DNA of 64,000 nucleotides from JAEZBP01 sp963832725 (GCA_963832725.1 CAWHVG010000002.1:558001-622000), one strand, 5' to 3'. Positions 25,158-34,124 are shown, counted from the stretch's first letter. Numbers and translations are program-made. The notes: generated from the sequence alone by a model not told the origin.

Positions 25158-25771
25158 AGACCATCCCGTTCTCGATTCTGCTGCCCGTCGTGCTCGCGCT
25201 GCCCACCGCGGCGGCTGCCCAAGAGCCCACCGTGAGCCCCGAGCGCATCCGCGCCGCGCTCTACCGATACCGCGACGAGCCCGACGTGGAGGACGTGGTC
25301 CGCGCCGCGCTCGAGACCGGCGCCGCGGATCCTGCCCGTGCCCGCGACGCCATCGATCGCGCGCGGTTGAGCGGGCTCTTGCCCACCGTCCGCGCGGCCG
25401 TGCGGCGAGGCCAGGCCGTCGATCTGCGCGGCCTCACCAGCGGGAACACCGGCGACATCGGCACCAACGTCTCCACCGGCGACGACCTCACGATCCAGGG
25501 CACGCTGATCTTCAACCTCGACCGCCTGGTCTACGCCCGACCGGAGGCGCGGCTGCTGAGGGAGCTCCGAGCGTTGGAGGAGTCCCGCGCAGAGCTGGTG
25601 CGGAGCGTGGTCGCGCTCTACTTCGAGCGCCGCCGCATGCAGCTCGAGCGCGATCTGCTGGGCCAAAACGACCTGCCTCACGCGCTCCGCATCATGGAGA
25701 CGGAGGCCCTTTTGGACTCCTTTACGGCGGGCGAGTTCACCCGCATGATGGGCCCTCGCCATTCGGAGTAG
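25154..25771 (+). CDS. Exported protein, unknown function
   Basis: This 205-residue protein has a clear Sec signal (MKTIPFSILLPVVLALPTAA, cleavage near AAAQ). The mature part begins with a helical segment (VSPERIRAALYRYRDEPDVE), then a Thr/Gly/Asp-rich strand region (GNTGDIGTNVSTGDDLTIQG) and a helical C-terminus (LRELRALEESRAELVRSVVA). The middle of the protein has the look of an envelope beta-rich or TolC-related fragment, but no family is recognised. It is co-translated with the lipoprotein upstream and lies 9 nt before a PilZ gene. Confidence 0.65.
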   Translation: MKTIPFSILLPVVLALPTAAAAQEPTVSPERIRAALYRYRDEPDVEDVVRAALETGAADPARARDAIDRARLSGLLPTVRAAVRRGQAVDLRGLTSGNTGDIGTNVSTGDDLTIQGTLIFNLDRLVYARPEARLLRELRALEESRAELVRSVVALYFERRRMQLERDLLGQNDLPHALRIMETEALLDSFTAGEFTRMMGPRHSE

Positions 25772-25780
25772 GGAATCACC

Positions 25781-26125
25781 ATGACAGCCGATCATCGCCA
25801 GCATCCCCGCTACGCCGTCGAGGTGGCGGCGGAGGTGAACATCGGCCCGCGGACGATCGTCGCGGCGACCCAGAACATCTCCGAGGGAGGCGTCGGCCTG
25901 CTCCTGGACCTTCCTCTCGAAGAAGGCGCGCGGCTCGCGTTGACGCTCTTCCTCACGCAGGACGGGATCGAGGATCCGGACGAGGAGCCGCTCGAGGCGA
26001 ACGCGACCGTCGCCTGGACCGCTCCGCAGGACGGCGGCGTGCACGCGGCGGGCGTGCGCTTCGACGCCGTCAGCGGCGCGCAACGCACCCACCTCATGCG
26101 CTTTCTGACCGCGCTCGAAGGCTGA
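25781..26125 (+). CDS. PilZ-domain protein
   Basis: This is a stand-alone PilZ domain of 114 residues. The c-di-GMP binding residues are present: RQHPR (R6, R10; the RxxxR motif) and NISEGGVGL (the D/NxSxxG motif). The rest follows the beta-barrel pattern (RLALTLFL, ATVAWTAPQDGG, AAGVRFD). It could bind c-di-GMP and regulate an unknown partner; the adjacent exported proteins are the only context. Confidence 0.85.
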   Translation: MTADHRQHPRYAVEVAAEVNIGPRTIVAATQNISEGGVGLLLDLPLEEGARLALTLFLTQDGIEDPDEEPLEANATVAWTAPQDGGVHAAGVRFDAVSGAQRTHLMRFLTALEG

Positions 26126-26142
26126 CTTCGAGGGTCTAGCCG

Positions 26143-27876
26143 TCAGGCGAAGGGGTGCGCCGGCGCGAGCTCGTCCGCTCCGTCGCCGCGGATACTGCGG
26201 TAGAGGAGCGAGGCCCCGACCAGGGCGAGCGCCGCCGTGGACACCTCGCCCAGCGCGTGCTCGAGCTCGAGCGGTGGGTGCGCGAGGATCCAGAGCGCGC
26301 TCAGCGTCACGGCGAAGAGCGAGGCGATGGTCACCGTGATCCATGCGCCGCGCTCGCCGCGCGCGCCCAGCCGGCGCATCAGCGCCCACACCGTTCCTGC
26401 CTTCACCGTGAACAGCGCCACACCGAGCGCGTGCATCGAGATCGAGTCGCCGCCGGTGTTCCAGCCGCCGAGGAGCGCCATGGTGACCGCGACCGCGAGG
26501 AGCAGCGCCACCGTCTCGTCGATCGCGACCGCCAGCCCACCCGAGGTGCCCTTTCCGCGCGCGCGGAACGCACCAGCGCGAACGAGGAGGACCACGCAGG
26601 CGGGGCCGGCCGCCGTGCGGAACCCCGTCCACTGCCACGGCATCGGGCCCTGCGAGTCCGCCAGCGCCGAGAGATCGTTGGTGCCGGCCATCGCGCCGAC
26701 CGCTGCCAGACCGATCGCCGCCAGCGCCACGCCTCCCGCCGCGGCGAGCACCGCTCGCGCTCTCGCCGCGCGCGTGCCCGGCGTGCCGAGCGCCGCCGCG
26801 GTGGTCCGGGCGGCCAGCGCGCCGAGGAGCAACACCTGAAGCGGAACTTGGACGAGCCCTGCCTGCGCAGCGATGCCGAGGATGGGGAAGAAGGTGGTGC
26901 CGATGGCCAAGCGCGCCAGGCGCGCTCTTCCACGGTGTGAGCGCCGGCCTGGATCTCCCTCCATCGGGCGCCCTTCTCGCCACATCAGCCAGTCCAGCCC
27001 CGAGGCGCTGGGCGCGAGCACGAAGAGGACGAGCAGCACCCACAGAAACGCCACCTGAGCCGCCAGCACCTCGGTCTTGGTGAGTGCGCGCTCCGCCGTG
27101 CCCACCGGCAGGGTGACGGAGAAGCTGCCCGCCTCGCTCTCGCGCCCCACGTCGACGCTCGCTCTCGTCGCGCTCGGCGGCGGCAGGAAGTCGGAGAGCG
27201 CGTGCAGCCGCACGCCTTCCAACGCGATCAGCCAATCGCCGGCGAGCAGCCCCGCGCGGGCCGCCGCCGACCCTTCGTCCACCCTCTCCACCACGAGCCC
27301 GCGCTCGTCCGGGGGCTCCTCTCCGAGGCCGAGCCCCAGCCAATCGACGAGCCGCGTGGCATGGCGTCGCCGGGCCAGCTCCTCCGAGAGCCGGTCGGTG
27401 CTGGGCGGAACGATGTCGAGGACGACCGGGGGCGAGTGTCCGCTGACCAATCCGGCGCCGACCGCATCGAAGATCACCGCCACCCGGCCGTGCACGGTTC
27501 CCCGGCCACCGAGCGCTTCGAGCGCCTCTGCGGTGAAGCGCGCCTCGACCTGCTCCGCGGAGAGCGCACGCGCGGCGAGCTCGACGGAGACGCTTCGGGG
27601 CGCGGCGTCGGGCCGATGCATTCGTCCCTCGATCCGCATGCGCCCGGTCCGCCCCGGCGGAAACCCCGCACCGCGCACCCGCATGCGCCGCCCCGGCTCC
27701 AAGCGATCCGGTCCCACCCGGCGCACCTCGAGCAGCTCGGCGTCGAGCTCCGGCGCGCACGCGGTGGCGGCGCAGGCGATCGCCACGACGGCCGCGACCC
27801 AGCGAAGTCGGCGAGCGAGCGGCGTCGCCCCCTCCGCGGTGCGGGCCGAATTCGAGTGCGGCGGTACCTGTCTCAC
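26143..27876 (-). CDS. Lipoprotein-signal, PDZ-domain polytopic membrane protein
   Basis: The GTG at 27876 gives 577 residues and a lipoprotein-like signal (WVAAVVAIACAATAC); an ATG at 27993 would add 39 poorly protein-like residues. A beta-sandwich of TIG type follows (PGRRMRVRGAGFPPG), then a PDZ domain (RGLVVERVDEGSAAARAGLL, DWLIALEGVRL). About eight transmembrane helices fill the C-terminal half, beginning near VLAAQVAFLWVLLVLFVLAP. The membrane part has weak resemblance to the NuoH/HyfC-type ion-translocating subunit in hydrophobicity and loop spacing, but no diagnostic motif is seen. Function is unknown. Confidence 0.7.
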   Translation of the reverse strand: MRQVPPHSNSARTAEGATPLARRLRWVAAVVAIACAATACAPELDAELLEVRRVGPDRLEPGRRMRVRGAGFPPGRTGRMRIEGRMHRPDAAPRSVSVELAARALSAEQVEARFTAEALEALGGRGTVHGRVAVIFDAVGAGLVSGHSPPVVLDIVPPSTDRLSEELARRRHATRLVDWLGLGLGEEPPDERGLVVERVDEGSAAARAGLLAGDWLIALEGVRLHALSDFLPPPSATRASVDVGRESEAGSFSVTLPVGTAERALTKTEVLAAQVAFLWVLLVLFVLAPSASGLDWLMWREGRPMEGDPGRRSHRGRARLARLAIGTTFFPILGIAAQAGLVQVPLQVLLLGALAARTTAAALGTPGTRAARARAVLAAAGGVALAAIGLAAVGAMAGTNDLSALADSQGPMPWQWTGFRTAAGPACVVLLVRAGAFRARGKGTSGGLAVAIDETVALLLAVAVTMALLGGWNTGGDSISMHALGVALFTVKAGTVWALMRRLGARGERGAWITVTIASLFAVTLSALWILAHPPLELEHALGEVSTAALALVGASLLYRSIRGDGADELAPAHPFA

Positions 27877-28000
27877 GACCGAGCGAGGCTCCGTTTCGTG
27901 GCCTTTCCGGTCAACAAACTGGCTTTCGGGGAGCGCCCGCGGATCCCGTCGACGCCCCCATCCGGTGCCAGGTTCAGTAACAATCGCGGGCACCTACGCG

Positions 28001-28029
28001 TTGACACCCCCGGGCGTGGATGCTACGCG
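28001..28029 (+). promoter_or_regulatory. Candidate promoter for the 28083 gene
   Basis: A perfect -35 TTGACA at 28001-28006 is followed after 17 nt by TACGCG at 28024-28029, a poor -10. It lies about 55 nt before the start codon in the divergent region with the PDZ gene. Confidence 0.35.
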
Positions 28030-28082
28030 CCAAACGCAGACCCGGGGCTGATCACCGTGCAATCCGGGGCGCGATCCGGACC

Positions 28083-29150
28083 ATGCGCGAGCTTCGACAC
28101 CGCATCCACACACTGGTCGCCCGGCTTCGCGCCGGGGAAGGCGCGCACGTCCTCGCCGACATCGGCGAGACGGCCGAGCTGTGGTTGACCAGCGACTGGG
28201 TGCCCATGCCGCGCCGGCTCCGCCCGCCGCTCGAGCACCTCGGGGGGCTCCTGGGCGACCTGGCGCGCGCCTACCGCCCGGCGCCGAGCGACGTCCCGCC
28301 GCCTCCCGCGCCGGAGCGCGAGGCCGACCGTGCCCGCGCCAGGCGATCCGAGGCGCCTCCCGCGGCTGCGTCCAGGGAAGTGCCCGGGGAGCGAAGCGAC
28401 GCCAACGGCCGGTCGGTCACGAGCGCGGAGCGTGCTGGTGATCGGCAGCCGGTTACCGAGCCGAGCGCGTCGAGCCCGGAGGCGGCCGCGGCGACGCGGG
28501 CGAGCACGCCGGCAACCGATGAGTCGGCCTCGCGCCTCGCCGCGGAGCCTGTTGCTGCGGAGCCCCTCGCCGCGGAGCCTGTCGCCGCGAAGCCATCCGC
28601 CGCGAAGGCGCCGACGAACGGCAGCGAGCGTCCTGCGGCGGACGCGTCGACACCAGCGAAGCCCTCCGCGAAGGCGCCATCGAACGGCAGCGAGCGTCCG
28701 CCGTCGGCAGCGCCTGCGGCGGCGAGCGTCTCGGATGCAGAGCAGGCGCCGACGAAAGCTGGCGAGCGGGCTACCGAGCCGAAGAAGCGCCCGAGCGCGA
28801 GGCCTGCCGCGAAGGCCAAGAGCGCAGAGACGGCGAAGAAGGCCAAGTCGAAAGCGGACGCGAAGAAGAAGTCGAAGAAGGCCGCCTCGAAGAAGGCCGG
28901 CGGAGCGTCCAAGTCCAAAGCGTCCAAGAAGGACGCCGAGAAGTCGAAGGCGGGCAAGGCTGGTTCCTCGAAGACCTCCTCCGAGACGAAGCCGCGTGTC
29001 TCGGCCCGCCGGGCGACCACCAAGAAGACCTCGACGCGCCGCACCTCCAACGAGGCGGCGCCGGCCGAGCCGACCAAGCGTTCCAAGGGCAACGGCAAGG
29101 CCAAGGAGCGCCGCCCCGCCGCGCGTCGCAAAAGCGGAAAACCGACTTGA
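28083..29150 (+). CDS. Protein with histone H1-like Lys/Ala tail
   Basis: From the ATG at 28083 the protein has 355 residues. A folded N-terminal helical domain of about 80 residues (RELRHRIHTLVARLRAGEG, ELWLTSDWVPMPRRLRPPLE) is followed by a long Ala/Ser/Pro/Glu linker with repeats of AAEPVAAEP and KAPSNGSERP. The C-terminal 110 residues are Lys/Ala/Ser-rich (KKAKSKADAKKKSKKAASKK). The tail resembles eukaryotic histone H1 and bacterial H1-like proteins, so nucleic-acid binding is likely, but the N-terminal domain is not recognised. tRNA-Ala follows 36 nt after the stop. Confidence 0.72.
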   Translation: MRELRHRIHTLVARLRAGEGAHVLADIGETAELWLTSDWVPMPRRLRPPLEHLGGLLGDLARAYRPAPSDVPPPPAPEREADRARARRSEAPPAAASREVPGERSDANGRSVTSAERAGDRQPVTEPSASSPEAAAATRASTPATDESASRLAAEPVAAEPLAAEPVAAKPSAAKAPTNGSERPAADASTPAKPSAKAPSNGSERPPSAAPAAASVSDAEQAPTKAGERATEPKKRPSARPAAKAKSAETAKKAKSKADAKKKSKKAASKKAGGASKSKASKKDAEKSKAGKAGSSKTSSETKPRVSARRATTKKTSTRRTSNEAAPAEPTKRSKGNGKAKERRPAARRKSGKPT

Positions 29151-29186
29151 CAATCGGGGCGCCACGGCGCATCACCACCGTCCCCC

Positions 29187-29259
29187 GGGGCTGTAGCTCA
29201 GCTGGGAGAGCGCATGACTGGCAGTCATGAGGTCAGGGGTTCGATCCCCCTCAGCTCCA
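29187..29259 (+). tRNA. tRNA-Ala (anticodon GGC)
   Basis: A 73-nt cloverleaf: acceptor GGGGCTG pairs with CAGCTCC, the D-arm is AGCTCAGCTGGGAGAGC, the anticodon loop CTGGCAG is at 29218-29224 with anticodon GGC at 29220-29222, and the T-arm is AGGGGTTCGATCCCCCT. The discriminator is A and CCA is not encoded. GGC reads GCC and GCU alanine codons. Confidence 0.95.
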
Positions 29260-29263
29260 CTCG

Positions 29264-29875
29264 ATGACGCCCGCCGAAACGCGGGCGTTTTCGTTTCCGT
29301 CGGCCGGGTCGAGCAAGCTGCGACAAGCCCTTGCTGCGCTGGAGCAAGTCCAGGGTGGGATGATCGAGGGACGCGTCGCGAGCGCCGACGAGCTCGACGC
29401 TGCGCGCGACCAGGCGCTCCAAACGGCGAGCGCTGAGATCGGCGCCGCTATCGAGGCCGGAGCCGCCGACGCCCACTCGACGTTCGTGGCGATTCCTCCG
29501 TGGGCGCGGGTGCTGCTCGAGCCGACCCAGCTCGCCGCCCTGAAGGCGAGCGCCGCGGAGCACGTACCGCCCACGCCCGAGCGGGTCGTTCAGTCGCCCT
29601 TCGGCGCGTTCTGGTGGGAGGACGACATCGCCAGCTACGTGACCGAACGCCCGCTCTCGGTCGGTGCGGTCTCGCTCAGCCTCGCCGACGTGGACGCCGA
29701 GGGCGTGGCCGAGCGCCTCGGAGCGCACGCATGGGTCGAGGATCGTCGCGAGGAGGTCGTCGAAGCCGCGCGGCACTACGCGGCAGAGCAGGGCCTCGAG
29801 ATGCAACGCCGGCTACGCGGATCCAGACGAGGGACCGTAGTGCGGGGAGCCACCAATCTGGAGCGCCGTGGGTAG
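29264..29875 (+). CDS. Hypothetical protein directly after tRNA-Ala
   Basis: The open frame of 203 residues reads as a plausible acidic helical protein from about residue 18 (KLRQALAALEQVQGGMIEGR; ADELDAARDQALQTASAEIG) with an aromatic patch FGAFWWEDDIASYVTERPL. The first dozen codons overlap the tRNA terminator, so the real start is probably later, for example the ATG at 29360. The last 30 residues become Arg-rich; a one-base shift near 29815 would instead end the protein in GYADPDEGP at a TAG (29838-29840). Family unknown. It is the first gene of the accessory patch. Confidence 0.45.
   Translation: MTPAETRAFSFPSAGSSKLRQALAALEQVQGGMIEGRVASADELDAARDQALQTASAEIGAAIEAGAADAHSTFVAIPPWARVLLEPTQLAALKASAAEHVPPTPERVVQSPFGAFWWEDDIASYVTERPLSVGAVSLSLADVDAEGVAERLGAHAWVEDRREEVVEAARHYAAEQGLEMQRRLRGSRRGTVVRGATNLERRG
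29267..29296 (+). terminator. Intrinsic terminator after tRNA-Ala
   Basis: ACGCCCGC at 29267-29274 pairs perfectly with GCGGGCGT at 29281-29288 around a 6-nt loop, then TTTCGTTT. It starts 8 nt after the tRNA. The first codons of the ATG-29264 reading overlap it, which makes that start doubtful. Confidence 0.8.
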
Positions 29876-30580
29876 CTGCGAAACGCAGAGGCCGGTGGAG
29901 TGGGCGGAACTCGGCGCGAGAGAGGGCGGCGTAGGTCCGCAGTATTTCGGTGCGCGCGTCTCCCGGCTGGTGGGCAATCCCCCAGAAGCTCTCCAGGACG
30001 ACCAGGATGGTCTCGGGCTCGAGCTCCTTGAGGAGCCTCTCGAGCGCCTCGAGCGGCGACTGGTCCCTGCGCAGCACCTCGCCGATGACGGCAGCATCTC
30101 CTGAGGTGACCCGACCCGCGATCGCGCCGAACTCCTCTATCGGGTAGACGCGAGCGATCTTCGCGACCAGCCACGCGCGGTCCTCATGTGATACGGCATC
30201 GTTGGCGACGAGAGCGTAGGCGTCGGCGATCGGGTCCTCGTCGATGATCGCGGTCAGAGCGCGAGCCGGGCCTTGAAGCGCGCGTGATGCGAACGAGCGT
30301 CCACGTCCGTGAAAGCCAAGGAACGCCGCGCGACCTCGACTGCCATCTCCATCCCCGCGTGCTCGACCAGCTCATAGATCACGTCGGTCCCGTAGACGGC
30401 CTCCTCGACCTCGGCGGCCTGTCTCTCGGGGAGATGATCGAAGGGAGCTGCGAGCACATCGAGAACCTCGGCGAGGTCGTGCCCCGCGGACTGGGCCGCG
30501 CGGAAGACGCTCGCTAGAGGACCTCCGGCCATGATTTGTTCGGCGACGAGCTTCCCGAGGGGCGAGGGGATCACGCTCAC
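29813..30580 (-). CDS. Helical-repeat protein of unknown function, frameshifted
   Basis: A GTG at 30580 starts MSVIPSPLGKLVAEQIMAGG and runs as a helical protein to a stop at 30254. Immediately after, a second frame continues ALTAIIDEDPIADAYALVAN, LVAKIARVYPIEEFGAIAGR and EALERLLKELEPETILVVLE to about 29880. Adding one base to the G-run at 30268-30270 joins the two as KAPARALTAIIDEDP, so this is probably one gene. The 3' end is uncertain: one frame reaches a TAG at 29813 and another runs to 29676, overlapping the gene on the other strand. The GTG overlaps the stop of a very small upstream frame. The repeats look ARM/HEAT-like. Confidence 0.5.
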
Positions 30581-30696
30581 GAGCTCGTCCTCCGGCTCGA
30601 GCTCGACTCCGCGTCGGGTCGCCGTTGGAGCTGACGGGCGAGGAAGCCCGACCACGCGGCTTCGGCAGGTGTCACGCGTTGCCGACCCTCATCCAT
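30577..30696 (-). CDS. Possible 39-residue small protein
   Basis: ATG at 30696 starts MDEGRQRVTPAEAAWSGFLA; the stop at 30577 overlaps the GTG of the next gene (GTGA). The overlap and the first 25 residues support coding, but the Ser/Arg-rich end does not. It may instead be the 5' part of the following gene, cut by another single-base shift. Confidence 0.25.
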   Translation of the reverse strand: MDEGRQRVTPAEAAWSGFLARQLQRRPDAESSSSRRTSS

Positions 30697-30867
30697 CTGG
30701 CGTCCATCACGCCGATAGGCGCGGCGCGTCCGACGATGGCGTCGAGCATAGTTCGTGATCGCAGGCCGGCGCGGGGCTTCGGCGCGATCCCAATCTTTGT
30801 GCGAACGTGACGGGTCCGGTCCCATTCTCATCGGATTTATCGATGATACTCGAGGTGTTTGAGTTGT

Positions 30868-32211
30868 TTATCGAAGCCGCGTACGCGCCGCGGTGCGGAC
30901 GTTCTCTCGCTCGAATCGGTCCCTGAGCATCTCCGCCAGCCGGTCCCGACTCGACTCGTCCAACGCGCTCCACCGAGCGCCGAGCTCCCGCGCTTCTTCG
31001 TCGCAGTCCCAGAGCGCCTCCTGCGCGAGCGGTGCAGCCTGCTCGCTCCCGCTCGCGGCGAGCGCCTGCAACACGCGCGGCCGAGCCCAAGCGTAGGGGC
31101 TTCGCTCGAACACCGAGACGAGCAGTGGGGCGGAGCGCGGATCCCCGATGGTCCCGAGGGCCTCCACCATGCTGCAAGCTCGGTAGATTGCGCCCTGGTC
31201 GAGGGCCGCGCCGAGAACGCGTTCGACGAGATCGCGGTCATCGGGCCGTGCGTTTCGCTCGAGGATGTGCTGGGCGGCGACGGCCGCGCCACCCCTCTGC
31301 CCGAGCCACCTGCGCGCTCTGGGGAGGGTCAGGCCGGCGGGGAGGCTCTCGAGGTAGCGGAGCATCGCGCCCCGAAGTGCCGTCTGGGATCGCCCACCAG
31401 GATCGGCCTCGAGGTGAGTCGAGACGTGCTCCAGGAGCTCGGTGTTTCCCTGCGCTCCGAGGGCACGGTAGGCGGTGAGATACTCGTTTGGCTCATCACT
31501 TCGAGCGGCTCGCACCAACGCCGCGATGCTCGTCGCGTCTCGCCGTTTAGAGAGGAGATGAATGACATTTACACGGTTGCGCGGATCGGCGATCGAAAGC
31601 AGCTCGGATGTGCTCATCGCGCGGTTCGGCGGGGGAGCCGCGGCCCTTGGAGCGCTCTCCAGAGCCAGACACGAATCTTCTAGCGCGCGACGGAGCCCAG
31701 GCTCTTCTGCTGCCCAGCCCCGCCACGGGAGGCCACCAGTCGCGGTGAAGGCTTGGCGGAGATCTTCTCTGTCGTGACCGGCCACGGCAGCGAGATCCTC
31801 GGGCCGGAGAAGCACCTCGTCGTACTCGTCCTCGGCGTCCGAGAGCGCTTCGAGCGCGAGCAGCCAGGCGGCCTGGTGCAGCCCGTGGCGCAACGCGGCG
31901 AGGGCGTCGTCGCGCCCACGGACCGCCATCTCGGCGAGCACGTCGGCCGGCAAAGACCTGAGACCGTCTCGCTCGCCCCGACCCAGCGCGGCGGCGATGG
32001 GCTCCACGGGCACGCGGAGCTCCACCGCCAGCCTGCCGTAGTAGGCCGCGCGCTCTTCGAGCTGTCGATCCCAGCGCGGGTCGTGAGCGATGCATGTCAG
32101 CAGCTCCTCGCTTCCGCGCTTTGCCCGGATAGCGGCCAGATAGCCGCGGCCCAGTCCCCGCTGCAGCTGTCCAAGGAGTGTGTCCGGAGCCTCGATGTCG
32201 TCGCTCGTCGC
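30868..32211 (-). CDS. HEAT-repeat protein
   Basis: The GTG at 32211 gives 447 residues starting ATSDDIEAPDTLLGQLQRGL. The first half is helical with LLRPEDLAAVAGHDREDLRQ and GGLPWRGWAAEEPGLRRALE. The second half has HEAT-type units ending in patterns such as GTIGDPRSAPLLVSVFE and AASGSEQAAPLAQEALWD. Such proteins mediate protein contacts; no enzyme motif is seen. It lies 46 nt after a SUKH-like gene on the same strand. In polymorphic-toxin loci HEAT-like proteins can be immunity proteins, but no toxin gene is visible here. Confidence 0.72.
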   Translation of the reverse strand, partial: ATSDDIEAPDTLLGQLQRGLGRGYLAAIRAKRGSEELLTCIAHDPRWDRQLEERAAYYGRLAVELRVPVEPIAAALGRGERDGLRSLPADVLAEMAVRGRDDALAALRHGLHQAAWLLALEALSDAEDEYDEVLLRPEDLAAVAGHDREDLRQAFTATGGLPWRGWAAEEPGLRRALEDSCLALESAPRAAAPPPNRAMSTSELLSIADPRNRVNVIHLLSKRRDATSIAALVRAARSDEPNEYLTAYRALGAQGNTELLEHVSTHLEADPGGRSQTALRGAMLRYLESLPAGLTLPRARRWLGQRGGAAVAAQHILERNARPDDRDLVERVLGAALDQGAIYRACSMVEALGTIGDPRSAPLLVSVFERSPYAWARPRVLQALAASGSEQAAPLAQEALWDCDEEARELGARWSALDESSRDRLAEMLRDRFERENVRTAARTRLR

Positions 32212-32257
32212 CACGTCGTTCCGTTTTTCGGCAACCGCCCCCGAAGCGCGGTGGCGG

Positions 32258-32845
32258 CTACTTGCGCTCCTGCTCTTCGGCCCGTGCGCGGACGCTGGCG
32301 ATCCACGCTCCGAACTCTCGTCGGTCGGCGGGATCAACGGTCACGAGCTCATCGAAAGGGGGCAGCGCGCCGAATCGCTCGATCGTCGCTCGCCGGTAGG
32401 CTGCCAATCCTCTCCCCGCGGCGGCGCGCCGCGCCGGATCGGCATCGGAGCCGATACGCGGGTTGGCTTCGACCGAGAGCCTGGATGTGTTCGCGTCGAA
32501 GTCGGAGTCGTACTCGACGATGGACGGGCCGTAGGCGAGCGCCTTCGGCCACGCGTCGGGGCTCGGCGCCAGGACGCCGGTCCCCCCTCCCGGGCCGAAG
32601 AAGACGATCGGCGACGGCCGCGCGTCGTTCGCTCTGACCCAGAGCGCCACCTCCCCGCCGGTTCCGTTCTGCCCGAGCGGCACGAAGCGGTAGCCTGGCT
32701 CGTTCCAGCTCTCCACGCGAAACCAATCCTCCTCGAGAATGCTCTGCAGGTCTTCCTCGGAGCTCAGCGCGACCTCGTAGTCCGTGAACGAGAAGATGTG
32801 CTCGGCGTGGGCGAGCAGCCATTGTCGGAGCTCTTGCGGAGTCAC
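32258..32845 (-). CDS. SMI1/KNR4 (SUKH)-like protein
   Basis: This 195-residue protein opens MTPQELRQWLLAHAEHIFSF and has SESWNEPGYRFVPLGQNGTG-type text in its middle (GYRFVPLGQNGTGGEVALW), then PIVFFGPGGGTGVLAPSPDA. The Trp/Gly-rich strand order and length are reminiscent of the SUKH superfamily, whose members often neutralise nuclease toxins; this is a tentative family call. A C-terminal helical extension of about 60 residues is added. It lies 2 nt after the stop of the CbrC-like gene on the same strand. Confidence 0.5.
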   Translation of the reverse strand: MTPQELRQWLLAHAEHIFSFTDYEVALSSEEDLQSILEEDWFRVESWNEPGYRFVPLGQNGTGGEVALWVRANDARPSPIVFFGPGGGTGVLAPSPDAWPKALAYGPSIVEYDSDFDANTSRLSVEANPRIGSDADPARRAAAGRGLAAYRRATIERFGALPPFDELVTVDPADRREFGAWIASVRARAEEQERK

Positions 32846-32847
32846 GG

Positions 32848-33635
32848 TCAGTCCATGTCGTAGTGGGCGGCGAAGCGAGTGCCGTCACGGTTGCGGAAGA
32901 CGTAGACGGAGATGCCGCGATTGCCCGCCTGCGGGCCGACCCAATCGCTCCAGTCACCGGGGGCGGGCTCTCGACCATGCGGCGGAAGAGCGCCTGGCCG
33001 TCGCCGTCCTCGGCGTGCCCGTCGAAGTCCGCCTGCGCCCACGTGCCGACGTAGATCATCGGCTGGTCGCCATCGAGCTGCCACCGCTCGCCTTGCCAGG
33101 TCGCGTAGCTCGGGGTCCGCAGCAGCTCGAACATCACCTCGCGCGGCAGCTCCTTCTGCACCCAGGGAGCCTCCTTCGCGAGCGTGGGCTTCGTCGGGTC
33201 GAATGAGACGACGCCGCCGGGTCCGAAAGAGAACGCCCGGTCATCCGCCGGCGCAGACGCGGGTGTGGGAACGCCGTGCGTCCGTCCTCGCATCGCGTCC
33301 TCCCACCGGATCATGCCGAGCACCGTGTCCTTGGTGAGCGCGGCCCTGCCTGCGCGCAGGCAGGCATAGCAGACTCTCCGCTCGGTCGCGCCGCCGAGCG
33401 AGACCGGCTGCTCGCACGCGAAGCACGGAGACACGCCGTCCACGACCTGCATCCCCGTCTCGCATCCGCAGCGGGGGCACGAGGTGATCACGTATCCGCC
33501 GACGCCGACGCGGAAGGCGTGTCCGCTCTTCGCGCAGAGGTCGCAGCCGCTCACGCCCGCATACTCGGTCGCGTCGGAGACCGGCCCTTCGAAGAGCGGA
33601 AACGGGATGCCGAGATCGTCGAACGTCCGCGCCAT
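32848..33635 (-). CDS. CbrC-family-like zinc-binding protein, frameshifted near the 3' end
   Basis: From the ATG at 33635 the frame reads MARTFDDLGIPFPLFEGPVS, then Cys pairs CDLC, CPRCGC, CFAC and CYAC, and later LLRTPSYATWQGERWQLDGD. The start FPLFEGPV and the TPxYxTWQGExW motif resemble the CbrC (UPF0167) family, named for a colicin E2 phenotype in E. coli. After PPPVTG the sense passes to a second frame, GDWSDWVGPQAGNRGISVYV, ending DMD at 32848. One extra G in the run at 32959-32963 joins them as SPPPGDWSDW, giving 262 residues. The family call is moderate. Confidence 0.55.
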
Positions 33636-33727
33636 CGCGACCGTGAGAATCGCCGAGCTGACGAGCGCCGTCGAGGTCCTGTCAGCATCGGTCGGGGCGC
33701 GACTCGCTCGAGCAGGAAGGCGGGAGA

Positions 33728-34115
33728 TCAGCGCAGCTCGATCCGCGTGCCCGGCAAGTGACCTCGCAGACGGTCGATCGCGGTCGCCGTGGCTCGCGTA
33801 CCGCGTAGCGTCAACGTGCGGAGCGACTCGCAACGAGCAGCGCCGGCTGGTGTGAGGAGCGCCAGCGTCTCGTCCGTCACCTCGTCGCCCTCGAGCGTCG
33901 CCTCGACGAGCACGTCGCCGTCGAAGACGAGGCCGGAGTGGTAGCGGCCGACGTCGCTGTGGGTGTGCCAGAACAGCGGGGCCAGTGCACCGTAGGCCGT
34001 CTGGGCCGGAGCCGGTTCCGCGAGGGTGGCGCCGCGCAGGTGGTGAAGATGCACGTACCAGCCCGACTCGCTCGGAGGGACCACGCGATCGTGAATCCGT
34101 TGCTGTCTCCGAGCC
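33728..34115 (-). pseudogene. 3' part of a gene split by the IS256 element
   Basis: The C-terminal part reads SESGWYVHLHHLRGATLAEP, HSDVGRYHSGLVFDGDV and an LRR-like end (CESLRTLTLRGTRATATAID). The element with its 9-bp duplication separates it from the 5' part at 35584-35984. Removing the element and one copy of the duplication restores a single open frame of 265 residues (798 nt from 35984 to 33728). About 25 residues around the junction look less protein-like than the rest. Confidence 0.65.
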
Positions 34116-34124
34116 GGTCGAGCG
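34116..34124. repeat. 9-bp target site duplication, left copy
   Basis: GGTCGAGCG directly abuts the left inverted repeat of the IS256 element; an identical copy follows the right end at 35575-35583. Confidence 0.9.
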
